Shown here: piece after piece, positions 1 through 6,049 of the stretch
Position numbering within the stretch: position 1 is the stretch's first letter
Layout: every line of letters starts with the position of its first letter
Source: Clostridia bacterium
Lineage (GTDB): Bacteria; Bacillota; Clostridia; Christensenellales; UBA3700
DNA length: 6,049 bases
Reading direction: 5' to 3'
NCBI GenBank assembly: GCA_029067255.1
Contig: JAIEEW010000193.1
Coordinates: 1 to 6,049 of the forward strand
Translations under genes and position numbers: made by a program
The notes under the pieces: model-generated
Databases searched by the model: none
The model's input: only the letters and a program-made list of their open reading frames with translations
Told to the model about the DNA's origin: nothing

Positions 1-2627
1 GTATAGGTAATGTTATAGTTGCCCGCATCGATCGCTTCGCCGGAGAATCTGATCTTAACTACTCCGTTGTGAACTTTGAGTTCGTCAAAGTATTCGTCGA
101 TATACAGTTCGTATCCTATCTTATCAGTGGATACAAAACGTCCCGTTCGATCGCCAAACGTGTAGGGCAATTCGCCGTCGTCGATATATTGCGGGTGCTC
201 CCACCAGTTGCCTTCTGTTACGTTCTTGACCGCTTTAAGCGAACCGGGTATATGATAAATTCTTATCGCATTGTTTACGTTGATGTGAACGTCTATAGGC
301 TTAATCTCGACGGTAGCCGACATGTATTCCACGTTGCCTTCGTTTTTGACCAACTTATAGTTGTTGTTGAGAGTCGTCGGTTTGCCTTTTTCGTCCAAGT
401 TGAGAATACGGTTTTCGTCCACTCTTGCAGTATAAACGCCTACGTTGATAGGATTGTTGACAATCTCTCCGTTGCTGTTGTAGAAATTGTAGTCGACGGT
501 AATCCTGTCATTGTCTACTATGTTTTTGAAAGTAACTTTCGCGTCAGGATACTGAACTTGACCGTTGTAAGGACGAACGGCGTTTGCTACTTCAAACGTA
601 TCTATCATAATCTCTCTGGGCGTGATTTCCAAGAAGGCTACGCCATTGACCACTATGTTGTAGTTGCCAAATTTTTCATTGCGGCTGAAATCTATGCCGA
701 CTTCGTAAATGCCTACGTTTTTAGGTTCTCCTTCGATTTGCGAACCGCCTGTCGAGTAAACCCAACGCTCTTCCATCGTATCGCCGGACATAAAGGCGTT
801 TTCGCCTTCAATCTGATAAGTTGGCTTCTGTATCGAATCGCCATAAACGTACGTACCTTGCGCTATATACGTTCTTATATTGATAGTCAACGGATCAACG
901 TAAAGATAACTCGTTTCGTTTTCGTTGGCTATGCGGATATTATAGTTTTTAGCCTTGTCAAATTCAGGATCTCCGGCAGGTATACCCGAATTAGGATCGC
1001 TTTTGCCAGTAATTCCGGTTACGGTAATAGCATACTTTCCGCCGACTTCACTGGATGCGCTGGCTTCCGTCGTAAGGCTGACGACAATGTTGTCTCTTTG
1101 ACGGAATACCGCATTGCCTACGTACGACCACGATCTATCCGCAGCGTCCGCGTTCGCTTCGCCTACAAACGGAGCGACTTGTTTGGAATATTCCTTACGA
1201 ACGTCGTTGAGCGAAATCGTTACGTCGATCGGCCACACGTTTACGTGAGCGGTTTGAAGACTGAATTCATAGTTGGCAGCCTGCTCCGCGTCCCAAACTT
1301 TAGGTATTTCTTCGCCCTGATGGTTGTGATCGGGATTATTGCAAGGCAAAAGCAATACCGGATAGATGATATAACATCCTACGTCCCATATATGATCGTC
1401 CAACTCTTCAACGATTTTATTCATATCAGTATACTCGATATGCGGCGGCAATGTATCCATTTCGTCAATAGGATCGCCTATGCGCTGATATCTATACGTT
1501 ACGCCGTGATAATAACCGTGTTCGGTCGACAAACCAGAATCTGTCGTGGAATTGAATAGGCCAAACGCTCCGGCTCCAGGCTGATGTACAGAACCGAAGT
1601 TTAGTTTAGTTTCCTGTCCTTCCGTAACACTGAACAAAACAAATCTTTGTTCGATATTTATTTCATACTCTGGAGAATACGAAGTATTATAGTTGCGTTC
1701 GCTATCGCTGGAAATCGTGTATTTGATTTTATATGTGCCCACGTTTTTGGGGTTAGAAGCGCAAGGAACCCATTCGTCGCCATCCTTACGCCAGTATTCG
1801 GCATCGGTAGGCGCGATTTTCGTTACGCCGTCGGCAGCAATACCGTAAGCGTAATATCCGTCGGATTCCGGAGTCTTGCCGCCGTAAGTGAAATCGGTCT
1901 GCGTAGGAACTTCAAACGTCAGTTCAGCGGGAACGATATTGACTATAACAGTCGTTTCGTTGGGAAGATTATAGTTTTCGCTTGCGTCGCCGTCCGCGAA
2001 ACTTATAACTACCTTATAAGAACCGCCTGCGCCTTCTTCCGGAACGTTGATCGCATCGTAATCGCTTTCGCCGTTCATGCCCATAATTTCTATCTGGATC
2101 ATTGCCGCGTCGTCGCTTATAACGTTGTAGAAATAGAATGCCCAACCGTTTTTGCTCATCTGCGCGTCGTCTAACGGATTAAAGCCGCTTCCGTATTTAA
2201 TAATTTGCTCCAAAGCGTTGTAAGTTAGATTAATTCTATATTCCGAGCCGACTTTCTGTATATCGAAGTCTTTTTCGTTGGGCTGGAGAATAGTATTTCT
2301 CTTTCTGATATTGAGTCTATAGTCCGCTACCGCGCTGTCAATACAGTAGTTGGGATTGCTCAACGAAACGGGATGGACGAGATAATTTCCTACGTCGATC
2401 GCACCGGAAACTTTGCCCAACTTATTGTAATTTTCGTCTGCGTTGTAATATTCAAGAGTAGCGGTTACACCCGTATCTTTATCTCCTGCAACCAAATAGT
2501 TTGTATTTACTGAAGCGGTATATACCAAAGCCGATCCTTGATACTGCGCCGATCTAGCGCCGTTCGCGACGTTGGTGAACGATATGCCGGTAGGCTCCTT
2601 AATATCAAGGTCAACGCTTTTGGGAAC
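1..2627 (-). repeat. Array of MBG/Ig-like beta-sandwich modules in the left protein
   Basis: From about residue 757 to the edge the protein is a chain of related modules. Approximate limits are 757-865, 866-991, 992-1088, 1089-1222, 1223-1340, 1341-1429, 1430-1537 and 1538 onward (cut). Recurring marks are an early YxG-like turn (Y785 QG, Y1004 GG, Y1351 GD, Y1443 NG) and a closing turn 45-53 residues later: DVGNY 838, NVGTY 1055, NVGIY 1397, NVGVY 1488. Other closing turns are DVGCY 1175 and DAGNY 1627. An NYN/NYE/NYK strand and a final I-x-P/I-x-I linker end most modules. This is the grammar of MBG-family domains in secreted bacterial proteins. The copies are diverged, with no long DNA-level repeats seen by eye. 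Likely role: an extended stalk. Module 4 has an extra Cys/His loop. Confidence 0.8.
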
Positions 2628-4895
2628 AACCGTTTGAGTGATTCTCGGCTGCCAGTCAAAAGTCTTTACGCCAGCAGCGTCTACGTGGCTATACTCGTTG
2701 CCAGTATTTTTCTTATACTCTTTTGCGAATTCTTGGAAATTCTCATCGTCTTTGATATAAGCGACAAGACGAGCGCTGGTATCCAACAAATGGATATTAC
2801 TGTAATTCAAACCGCTCGCGGGATTTTTGAGATAAAGGAACGTAGTGTATTCGCCTACTTCCTTAACGCCTGCGGCAGGATCAGGATCTGTTGAACTTCC
2901 TTTGAGAGTCTGCCAGAAAGAACGGTCTTCATGAGAAATAATTTTTACCGCTTGATTTCTATCCGACATCTTCGATTTGTCAGTATAAAGTCTTATTTCA
3001 GGGACTTTCAACTCACTGCCATACTGAATATCGTCGCAATCCACCGCTTCTGAACCGGTAATAGCATCTCCGTAAATAGTGGTATGTCCATCGGAGCCGG
3101 TTTCTACAAACACCTTAGATAAATATACCGCGCGTCCAAATTCATATTCTATATCTACACGCGGGTAGTTTCCCCTTATAAGCGGAGTATAAGTAACGGC
3201 ATATTTTGTCCTAGCGTCTTCCAAAGAATCGCATTTATCGTAGTACGACGCGTTCAAGGTTTCGCCGATCGTTCCGTCTGCCGTCTTTTTCACAACACTT
3301 GTCGTCCAAAGTATATGTCTTTCGGTATCTTTGGATATATCGTATACTGCCCATATTGCAGAATCGATCTTTTCGCTGCCCCATATAAGGTACGCTCTAT
3401 CTGAAGACGCCGCAGTAAGACTGTTGTCGGCGTCTTTACGGTATTGTATATTGACGACATTTGCAGTCTTTTTGCCTTGTCTGTTCTCTGCGGAATAACC
3501 TATCGAATAATTGTTGTTGCCGCTTTCATACATATCTTTAACGCTATAAATGTTTCTGACAGTCTCGGACCCGTCTACATCGTTTCCGGAAACTCCGACT
3601 ACCATTCCTTGCACTTCAAAAGAACCTGTTTTGTTAAACGGAGAATAACTTCTAGGGTAGAATTCTACGTTCTTTCCGTCAGAACCTTCTACACGGGATT
3701 TTGCTAAGCCAGTCCAGTTGTTTATTATACCGTTGACCTGTCCGACAGCGTTTGTGCCGGAAGTAGCCGTGCCGGTTCTCGGATCTGCTTTTGTGGTGTT
3801 GGTGCTACCCGCAGTACAACTGCCGATTGCTCCGCCTACCTGTCCGATCGCTTCTTCTATCTCACCGCCAAACGCCGCTTCAAGCGTGCCTGAGCCGTAA
3901 GTTGTCAAATTATACGCGCTTGCGCTGGCGCCTACCCAACCTACAAGTCCGCCAACAAATGCGCGTCCATTACCCTTTCTATTAGTCGAAATACCGCTTG
4001 TCGCTCTTGACGGATGCACTTCTACTTTGATAAGACTGCCCGACTGCAAATCAACAGAGCAGTTGGAAACTACGGCGTTGGAGCCTGCCAGCACGCCTAC
4101 TATTCCGCCGAAAGAATAAGAATGTCTGGCAATAGTCGGATAAGATGTCGTAACCGACCATTTTGTTACGGTGATCGACTTATCTTTTACTAAAGTTATG
4201 CTACAATTGTCTATCACGCCGTTGCAATAACCTGCTACTAGACCGCCTGTACCGCTGTTTTGAGTACCTTCTTTGCCTGATTCTGCATTTTTACCGCTTA
4301 CGGTGTCATTGTACTTAAACTTAGTATTGATTATTTTGGAAGTCGGCGGGACGTATCCTATAAATCCGCCGTTGATATCTAGATCGCTGCTACCATTGGT
4401 CGCCGTAAAATACGTATTTTGACCTTGATCATTCAAGTCGGAAAGAGACCTTGTAGACGTATTAGTATTCCAATTCTTAATATCAAGAGTAACTTCAAAT
4501 CCGTTTCCGTCGAAAATCAGATTATCAGCCATAATTTCGTTGGTAAAGGTTTGGCTCCAACTGAACGTCATCGGTCCAGTAAGATACCCTACCGTGGCAG
4601 TACTTCCGTTGAGCGTGAGTTCACCTTTCAAAAAATTCTGTACGTCTGACTCATCATTCAGCGCGGCGACAACTCGACCCGCATACTGTGTTGAAGCGTC
4701 GTAATTCTCCGGAACGTTGCCGTTTACGAATAAATTATTTATTTTCGTCGAAACTTCGTCAGCCGCAGCGCTGTCGATTTGCACGTCGTCTGCCTTTACG
4801 TTTGTTGCGCCCATGCCCAACAATACCGCCAATACAAACAGGACTACTATTGCCGCCTGTACGATTATAAGCGTTCTTCTCTTAGCATTAGACAT
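1..4895 (-). CDS. Giant secreted surface protein (GLUG repeats plus MBG/Ig-like stalk), C-terminus beyond window
   Basis: The frame is open from ATG at 4895-4893 to the left edge: 1631 complete codons and no stop, so the C-terminus is missing. The start is supported by GGAGG seven bases upstream and by an immediate signal peptide (KRR at 5-7, hydrophobic 8-30, VKA at 33-35). Order of parts: signal peptide 1-35; unassigned N-terminal segment to about 216; GGxxG/GLUG-type repeats 217-360; mixed segment to about 756; then MBG/Ig-like modules of about 90-135 residues to the edge. The modules share a YxG-like turn and a closing (N/D)(V/A)GxY turn. Such proteins are usually cell-surface adhesins or stalks; the ligand cannot be read from sequence. 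No catalytic motif was seen. By analogy with the gene upstream, a C-terminal membrane anchor is expected outside the window. The gene lies 105 bp downstream of a similar protein gene on the same strand. TTA, CTA and TCA codons occur in residues 1-1113 but not after. The coding call is very secure and the adhesin role is inferred. Confidence 0.95.
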   Translation of the reverse strand, partial: MSNAKRRTLIIVQAAIVVLFVLAVLLGMGATNVKADDVQIDSAAADEVSTKINNLFVNGNVPENYDASTQYAGRVVAALNDESDVQNFLKGELTLNGSTATVGYLTGPMTFSWSQTFTNEIMADNLIFDGNGFEVTLDIKNWNTNTSTRSLSDLNDQGQNTYFTATNGSSDLDINGGFIGYVPPTSKIINTKFKYNDTVSGKNAESGKEGTQNSGTGGLVAGYCNGVIDNCSITLVKDKSITVTKWSVTTSYPTIARHSYSFGGIVGVLAGSNAVVSNCSVDLQSGSLIKVEVHPSRATSGISTNRKGNGRAFVGGLVGWVGASASAYNLTTYGSGTLEAAFGGEIEEAIGQVGGAIGSCTAGSTNTTKADPRTGTATSGTNAVGQVNGIINNWTGLAKSRVEGSDGKNVEFYPRSYSPFNKTGSFEVQGMVVGVSGNDVDGSETVRNIYSVKDMYESGNNNYSIGYSAENRQGKKTANVVNIQYRKDADNSLTAASSDRAYLIWGSEKIDSAIWAVYDISKDTERHILWTTSVVKKTADGTIGETLNASYYDKCDSLEDARTKYAVTYTPLIRGNYPRVDIEYEFGRAVYLSKVFVETGSDGHTTIYGDAITGSEAVDCDDIQYGSELKVPEIRLYTDKSKMSDRNQAVKIISHEDRSFWQTLKGSSTDPDPAAGVKEVGEYTTFLYLKNPASGLNYSNIHLLDTSARLVAYIKDDENFQEFAKEYKKNTGNEYSHVDAAGVKTFDWQPRITQTVVPKSVDLDIKEPTGISFTNVANGARSAQYQGSALVYTASVNTNYLVAGDKDTGVTATLEYYNADENYNKLGKVSGAIDVGNYLVHPVSLSNPNYCIDSAVADYRLNIRKRNTILQPNEKDFDIQKVGSEYRINLTYNALEQIIKYGSGFNPLDDAQMSKNGWAFYFYNVISDDAAMIQIEIMGMNGESDYDAINVPEEGAGGSYKVVISFADGDASENYNLPNETTVIVNIVPAELTFEVPTQTDFTYGGKTPESDGYYAYGIAADGVTKIAPTDAEYWRKDGDEWVPCASNPKNVGTYKIKYTISSDSERNYNTSYSPEYEINIEQRFVLFSVTEGQETKLNFGSVHQPGAGAFGLFNSTTDSGLSTEHGYYHGVTYRYQRIGDPIDEMDTLPPHIEYTDMNKIVEELDDHIWDVGCYIIYPVLLLPCNNPDHNHQGEEIPKVWDAEQAANYEFSLQTAHVNVWPIDVTISLNDVRKEYSKQVAPFVGEANADAADRSWSYVGNAVFRQRDNIVVSLTTEASASSEVGGKYAITVTGITGKSDPNSGIPAGDPEFDKAKNYNIRIANENETSYLYVDPLTINIRTYIAQGTYVYGDSIQKPTYQIEGENAFMSGDTMEERWVYSTGGSQIEGEPKNVGIYEVGIDFSRNEKFGNYNIVVNGVAFLEITPREIMIDTFEVANAVRPYNGQVQYPDAKVTFKNIVDNDRITVDYNFYNSNGEIVNNPINVGVYTARVDENRILNLDEKGKPTTLNNNYKLVKNEGNVEYMSATVEIKPIDVHINVNNAIRIYHIPGSLKAVKNVTEGNWWEHPQYIDDGELPYTFGDRTGRFVSTDKIGYELYIDEYFDELKVHNGVVKIRFSGEAIDAGNYNITY
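2628..3815 (-). other. Middle segment of the left protein, no clear family
   Basis: Residues about 361-756 lie between the GLUG repeats and the regular MBG array. The first part is rich in Thr, Ser, Asn and Gly. It includes phrases such as NNWTGLA and NNNYSIGY that resemble the tail end of GLUG or beta-solenoid regions. The later part (about 540-750) carries Ig-like hints, for example a GEYTTFLYL strand and NPASGLNYSN, suggesting one or two divergent beta-sandwich modules. I did not recognise a named domain or active-site motif here. Structure prediction would be the most useful test. Confidence 0.5.
3816..4247 (-). repeat. GLUG-type (GGxxG) repeat region in the left protein
   Basis: Four GG-containing motifs are spaced 39-52 residues apart: GGLVAGYCNG at 217, GGIVGVLAGS at 263, GGLVGWVGAS at 315 and GGAIGSC at 354. 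The first two are followed by the (D/S)NCS signature (NCSIT, NCSVD), as in GLUG motifs of secreted bacterial adhesins and peptidase-linked proteins. The third is followed by AYNLTT instead, and the fourth looks degenerate. A fifth, weaker copy may be QGMVVGVSG further on. GLUG repeats are usually thought to build a beta-helix or beta-solenoid-like fold. The residues are seen directly; the fold is family knowledge and a binding role is inference. Confidence 0.72.
4791..4895 (-). other. Signal peptide of the left surface protein
   Basis: Residues 1-35 have the three parts of a Sec signal: a basic n-region (AKRR), a hydrophobic core running through IIVQAAIVVLFVLAVLLGMG, and a small-residue c-region ending VKA before DD. 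V-K-A fits the A-x-A type rule for signal peptidase I, placing cleavage after residue 35. There is no Cys after the core, so this is not a lipoprotein signal. The presence of this signal also confirms the ATG at 4895 as the true start. Confidence 0.88.
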
Positions 4896-4902
4896 AAAAT
4901 TT

Positions 4903-4907
4903 CCTCC
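4903..4907 (-). promoter_or_regulatory. Shine-Dalgarno GGAGG of the left gene
   Basis: GGAGG lies seven bases before ATG at 4895, within ATGGAGGAAATTTT. This is a near-ideal Firmicute-type ribosome binding site. Together with the signal peptide that follows, it fixes the start codon. Confidence 0.88.
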
Positions 4908-4916
4908 ATTATACCA
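4908..4916 (-). promoter_or_regulatory. Extended -10-like TGGTATAAT next to the start of the left gene
   Basis: On the minus strand the sequence TGGTATAAT is a perfect match to the TGnTATAAT extended -10 element of sigma-70/SigA promoters. No good TTGACA-like -35 lies 16-18 bases upstream, which extended -10 promoters do not strictly need. Transcription would start near 4901, only about six bases before the ATG and after the Shine-Dalgarno, giving a nearly leaderless mRNA. The match may therefore be coincidental, with the gene read from upstream. Confidence 0.3.
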
Positions 4917-4924
4917 TCTCTTCT

Positions 4925-4941
4925 TCGATCATATTGATCGA
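4925..4941. promoter_or_regulatory. 17-bp inverted repeat upstream of the left gene
   Basis: TCGATCA, three bases TAT, then TGATCGA form a perfect 7-bp inverted repeat in the 105-bp gap, 30 bases upstream of the left gene's ATG. It could be an operator for a dimeric regulator or a small leader hairpin in the transcript. GATC-containing palindromes arise easily, so this is a modest candidate. Confidence 0.3.
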
Positions 4942-4962
4942 TTAGACTAAATTCTGATTTAT

Positions 4963-4993
4963 TCTTTCGGAGAAAGCAACTCTCTCCGAAAGA
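4963..4993 (-). terminator. 11-bp hairpin just after the right gene, possible terminator without a U-tract
   Basis: Positions 4963-4973 (TCTTTCGGAGA) and 4983-4993 are perfectly complementary over 11 bp, with a 9-base loop. In the minus direction the stem starts seven bases after the TAA of the right gene, the usual place for an intrinsic terminator. However, the bases after the stem on that strand are ATAAATCAG, with no run of T. On the plus strand the stem is followed by TTTT, a better tail, but no plus-strand gene enters from the left. It may be a weak terminator, a mRNA 3'-end stabiliser, or a partial block that lowers expression of the next gene. Confidence 0.55.
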
Positions 4994-5000
4994 TTTTGCG

Positions 5001-6049
5001 TTATGCGATAACGTCTTGTTTATTTCTCTTATTGACCACAACTACCGAAGTAATTATCGCCGCTATCATTACCGCTGCCACAACTGCAACTGCAGCGATC
5101 GCAGGAGCGGAAAGTTTTGATTCGTTGATCTCGCCTACGATAAGCGTCCACGACTTATTGATATAGTGGTTGTTGCCTACGTCGAGTTCCACGGTATATT
5201 TGCCGTCTGCAAGCACTCCGTCGGAGTTGGGCGAAACTACGTTGCCGTCCGCATCCTTATATCTCAAGTTTACAGGTACGGGATCTCCGCCGTCAACGCT
5301 ATAAGCGCCGTAATAATCTTTTACGGACATGCCGCCGGGGAGTTTTGTAGGCAAGTTTGTCATCGTTTCTTTCGCAACAATCTCTGCCTTGTCTATTTGT
5401 ATGATCGTGTTGAGTACAAGATCTTCGTAATTTGTAACGGAAATTGTTACCGTTCCCACATAATTACCTGCGTTGACCGCTTCCGTATGTCCTTCAGACG
5501 TATCTTTTGCGGTAATTCTTACGCTTTGACCTTTATACTGGTATTTACCGTCTACGATATCGAAACCTTCAAAAGTAACAACGTGCGGATAGCCGTCATA
5601 CGTCGCAACGACAGGAGTAGCGGTAATACCGGTGATCTTTGCTTTGTCAATAACGACGTTTACCGAAACGGAATGATTAACGTATCCGATCTTTGAAACA
5701 AACATCGTTACGGTATGCGTACCCGCTTCCGTGATCGTTATATCCGAAAGACTGTCATAAGTCTCATTCTCATATCTAAATCTTACCTGCGCATCCGAAT
5801 AAGGAACCTGCGCGTTGATTTTTTCCGCATAGTTGCTTCCGTCATATACGCCATTGCTTCCTTCGAATATTATGCCTACGAATTCCGCGGGAGTAATGGT
5901 CATGACCACGTTTAGAGCGCACTCTTCATAATGGTCGTCTCCGATAAATTCTATAGAATATGAGTAATTGCCTTGTTCGCTATACCAACCGAGCAACGAT
6001 CCTTTCACGAGCGGCTCGAATTTACCTGTTGAGGAATTGTAATATTTTA
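5001..6049 (-). CDS. C-terminal part of a membrane-anchored MBG/Ig-like surface protein, N-terminus beyond window
   Basis: The frame is open from the right edge to TAA at 5003-5001, giving 348 visible residues. The GTG at 6008-6006 is not a convincing start: the frame continues upstream without a stop and reads KYYNSSTGKFEPLVKGS through it, so this GTG is an internal Val in a continuing module. There are about four Ig-like modules. Boundaries are marked by ITPAEF (about 51-56), IDKAKI (133-138) and IDKAEI (218-223). YDG turns lie at about 68 and 150, and closing turns EAGTH and NAGNY at about 107-111 and 192-196. After the last module come a 25-residue Ala/Val/Ile-rich membrane helix (314-338) and the tail NKRNKQDVIA. 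This is a C-out-to-in anchor with a positive inside end. No LPXTG-like motif precedes the helix, so sortase attachment is not indicated. The likely role is an extracellular stalk or adhesin. Ligand and true length are unknown. It is probably a paralogue of the downstream gene. Confidence 0.93.
   Translation of the reverse strand, partial: KYYNSSTGKFEPLVKGSLLGWYSEQGNYSYSIEFIGDDHYEECALNVVMTITPAEFVGIIFEGSNGVYDGSNYAEKINAQVPYSDAQVRFRYENETYDSLSDITITEAGTHTVTMFVSKIGYVNHSVSVNVVIDKAKITGITATPVVATYDGYPHVVTFEGFDIVDGKYQYKGQSVRITAKDTSEGHTEAVNAGNYVGTVTISVTNYEDLVLNTIIQIDKAEIVAKETMTNLPTKLPGGMSVKDYYGAYSVDGGDPVPVNLRYKDADGNVVSPNSDGVLADGKYTVELDVGNNHYINKSWTLIVGEINESKLSAPAIAAVAVVAAVMIAAIITSVVVVNKRNKQDVIA
5004..5108 (-). 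other. C-terminal membrane anchor and basic tail
   Basis: The last 35 residues of the right protein are a 25-residue run of Ala, Val and Ile with one Met, Pro, Ser and Thr (APAIAAVAVVAAVM onward), followed by NKRNKQDVIA. A single helix with Lys/Arg at the cytoplasmic end fits a stop-transfer anchor that leaves the modules outside. No LPXTG or similar sorting motif, GlyGly-CTERM or PEP-CTERM signature precedes it. Confidence 0.85.
5124..6049 (-). repeat. MBG/Ig-like modules of the right protein
   Basis: About four beta-rich modules of 80-90 residues precede the membrane anchor. The two central ones are clearest: each has a YDG turn near its start (GVYDGSN, ATYDGYP), a closing AG turn (EAGTHTV, NAGNYVG), and a linker IDKAKI or IDKAEI that passes directly into the next module. 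The first visible module is cut by the right edge, and the last (ending WTLIVGEIN) lacks a clear YDG. The IDKAxI linker is typical of MBG-containing proteins and is not conserved exactly in the left gene, whose linkers read more like IxPxxI. The two genes therefore share the architecture rather than a recent duplication of these particular modules. Confidence 0.78.

Noticed and set aside
69..1559. Plus-strand open frame of 496 codons
   Set aside because: It is codon-aligned with the minus-strand surface gene, has no ribosome binding site and no recognisable domain, and its Phe/Val/Arg/Tyr-rich translation is the reverse complement of the real codons. It is open only because the real gene lacks TTA, CTA and TCA there.
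1647..2174. Plus-strand open frame of 175 codons
   Set aside because: Same codon-aligned antisense shadow of the MBG array; no start signals and no known family.
1..2627. Recent tandem DNA duplication within the MBG array
   Set aside because: The modules share only short turn motifs; no long near-identical DNA repeats were seen by eye, so the copies are old or independently acquired.
2538..3707. Plus-strand open frames of 118 codons (2538-2894) and 87 codons (3444-3707)
   Set aside because: Antisense shadows in the same frame; the minus strand codes continuously through both.
3718..4950. Short plus-strand frames, including one Pro/Ala/Val-rich and one Arg/Leu-rich, within the GLUG and signal peptide region
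   Set aside because: They lie antisense to Gly-rich and hydrophobic coding sequence, which reads as Pro/Ala/Val-rich or Arg-rich on the other strand; no Shine-Dalgarno or conserved features.
4896..5003. Possibility that the two genes are one protein split by a stop, since they share the same minus-strand frame
   Set aside because: Besides TAA at 5003-5001 there is a second in-frame stop TAA at 4961-4959. The upstream protein also ends with a proper membrane anchor and the downstream one begins with its own ribosome binding site and signal peptide.
5034..5124. LPXTG-like sortase signal before the C-terminal helix of the right protein
   Set aside because: The sequence before the helix reads VGEINESKLSAPA; no LPxTG, NPxTN or related motif is present.
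5166..5915. Plus-strand open frames of 176 codons (5166-5696) and 66 codons (5715-5915)
   Set aside because: Antisense to the right surface protein, codon-aligned and without start signals.

Overview
The window holds parts of two very large, secreted, modular surface proteins. Both are encoded on the minus strand, in tandem, and the window edges cut both. No tRNA, rRNA, CRISPR array, transposase or phage gene is visible, and I see no enzyme-like gene on either strand. The organism is probably a Gram-positive-type bacterium, plausibly an uncultured gut clostridial lineage. The reasons are a strong GGAGG ribosome binding site, a base composition that looks moderately AT-rich, a protein ending in one membrane helix with a short basic tail rather than an outer-membrane export signal, and the GLUG plus MBG/Ig-like adhesin architecture. 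This assignment is inference; no marker gene is present.

Reading in the direction of transcription (right to left): positions 6049-5001 encode the last 348 residues of a protein made of Ig-like/MBG modules, ending in a transmembrane helix and a basic cytoplasmic tail. Its start lies beyond the right edge. A 105-bp gap follows. It holds a perfect 11-bp hairpin directly after the stop codon, a 17-bp inverted repeat, a TGGTATAAT (extended -10-like) sequence and a strong Shine-Dalgarno. From 4895 to the left edge a single reading frame stays open for 1631 codons. It encodes a signal peptide, a GGxxG/GLUG-type repeat region, a less recognisable middle segment, and at least seven MBG/Ig-like modules with an eighth cut by the left edge.

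The two proteins probably act as long extracellular stalks or adhesins. The GLUG part would be the distal, possibly ligand-contacting region, the MBG modules the spacer stalk, and a C-terminal membrane helix (seen only in the right-hand gene) the anchor. They share the same module grammar: a YDG/YNG/YGD-like turn early in the module, an (N/D)(V/A)GxY turn about 45-53 residues later, and an I-x-K/P-A-x-I-like linker at the end. They are therefore probable paralogues or members of one surface-protein cluster.

Many long open frames on the plus strand are shadows. They lie in the frame codon-aligned with the minus-strand genes, and they stay open because those genes rarely use TTA, CTA and TCA. 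I found no credible new multi-gene system. The most interesting points are the size and layout of the left gene, a Cys/His-containing loop in one MBG module, a change in codon use inside the gene, and the structured intergenic region.
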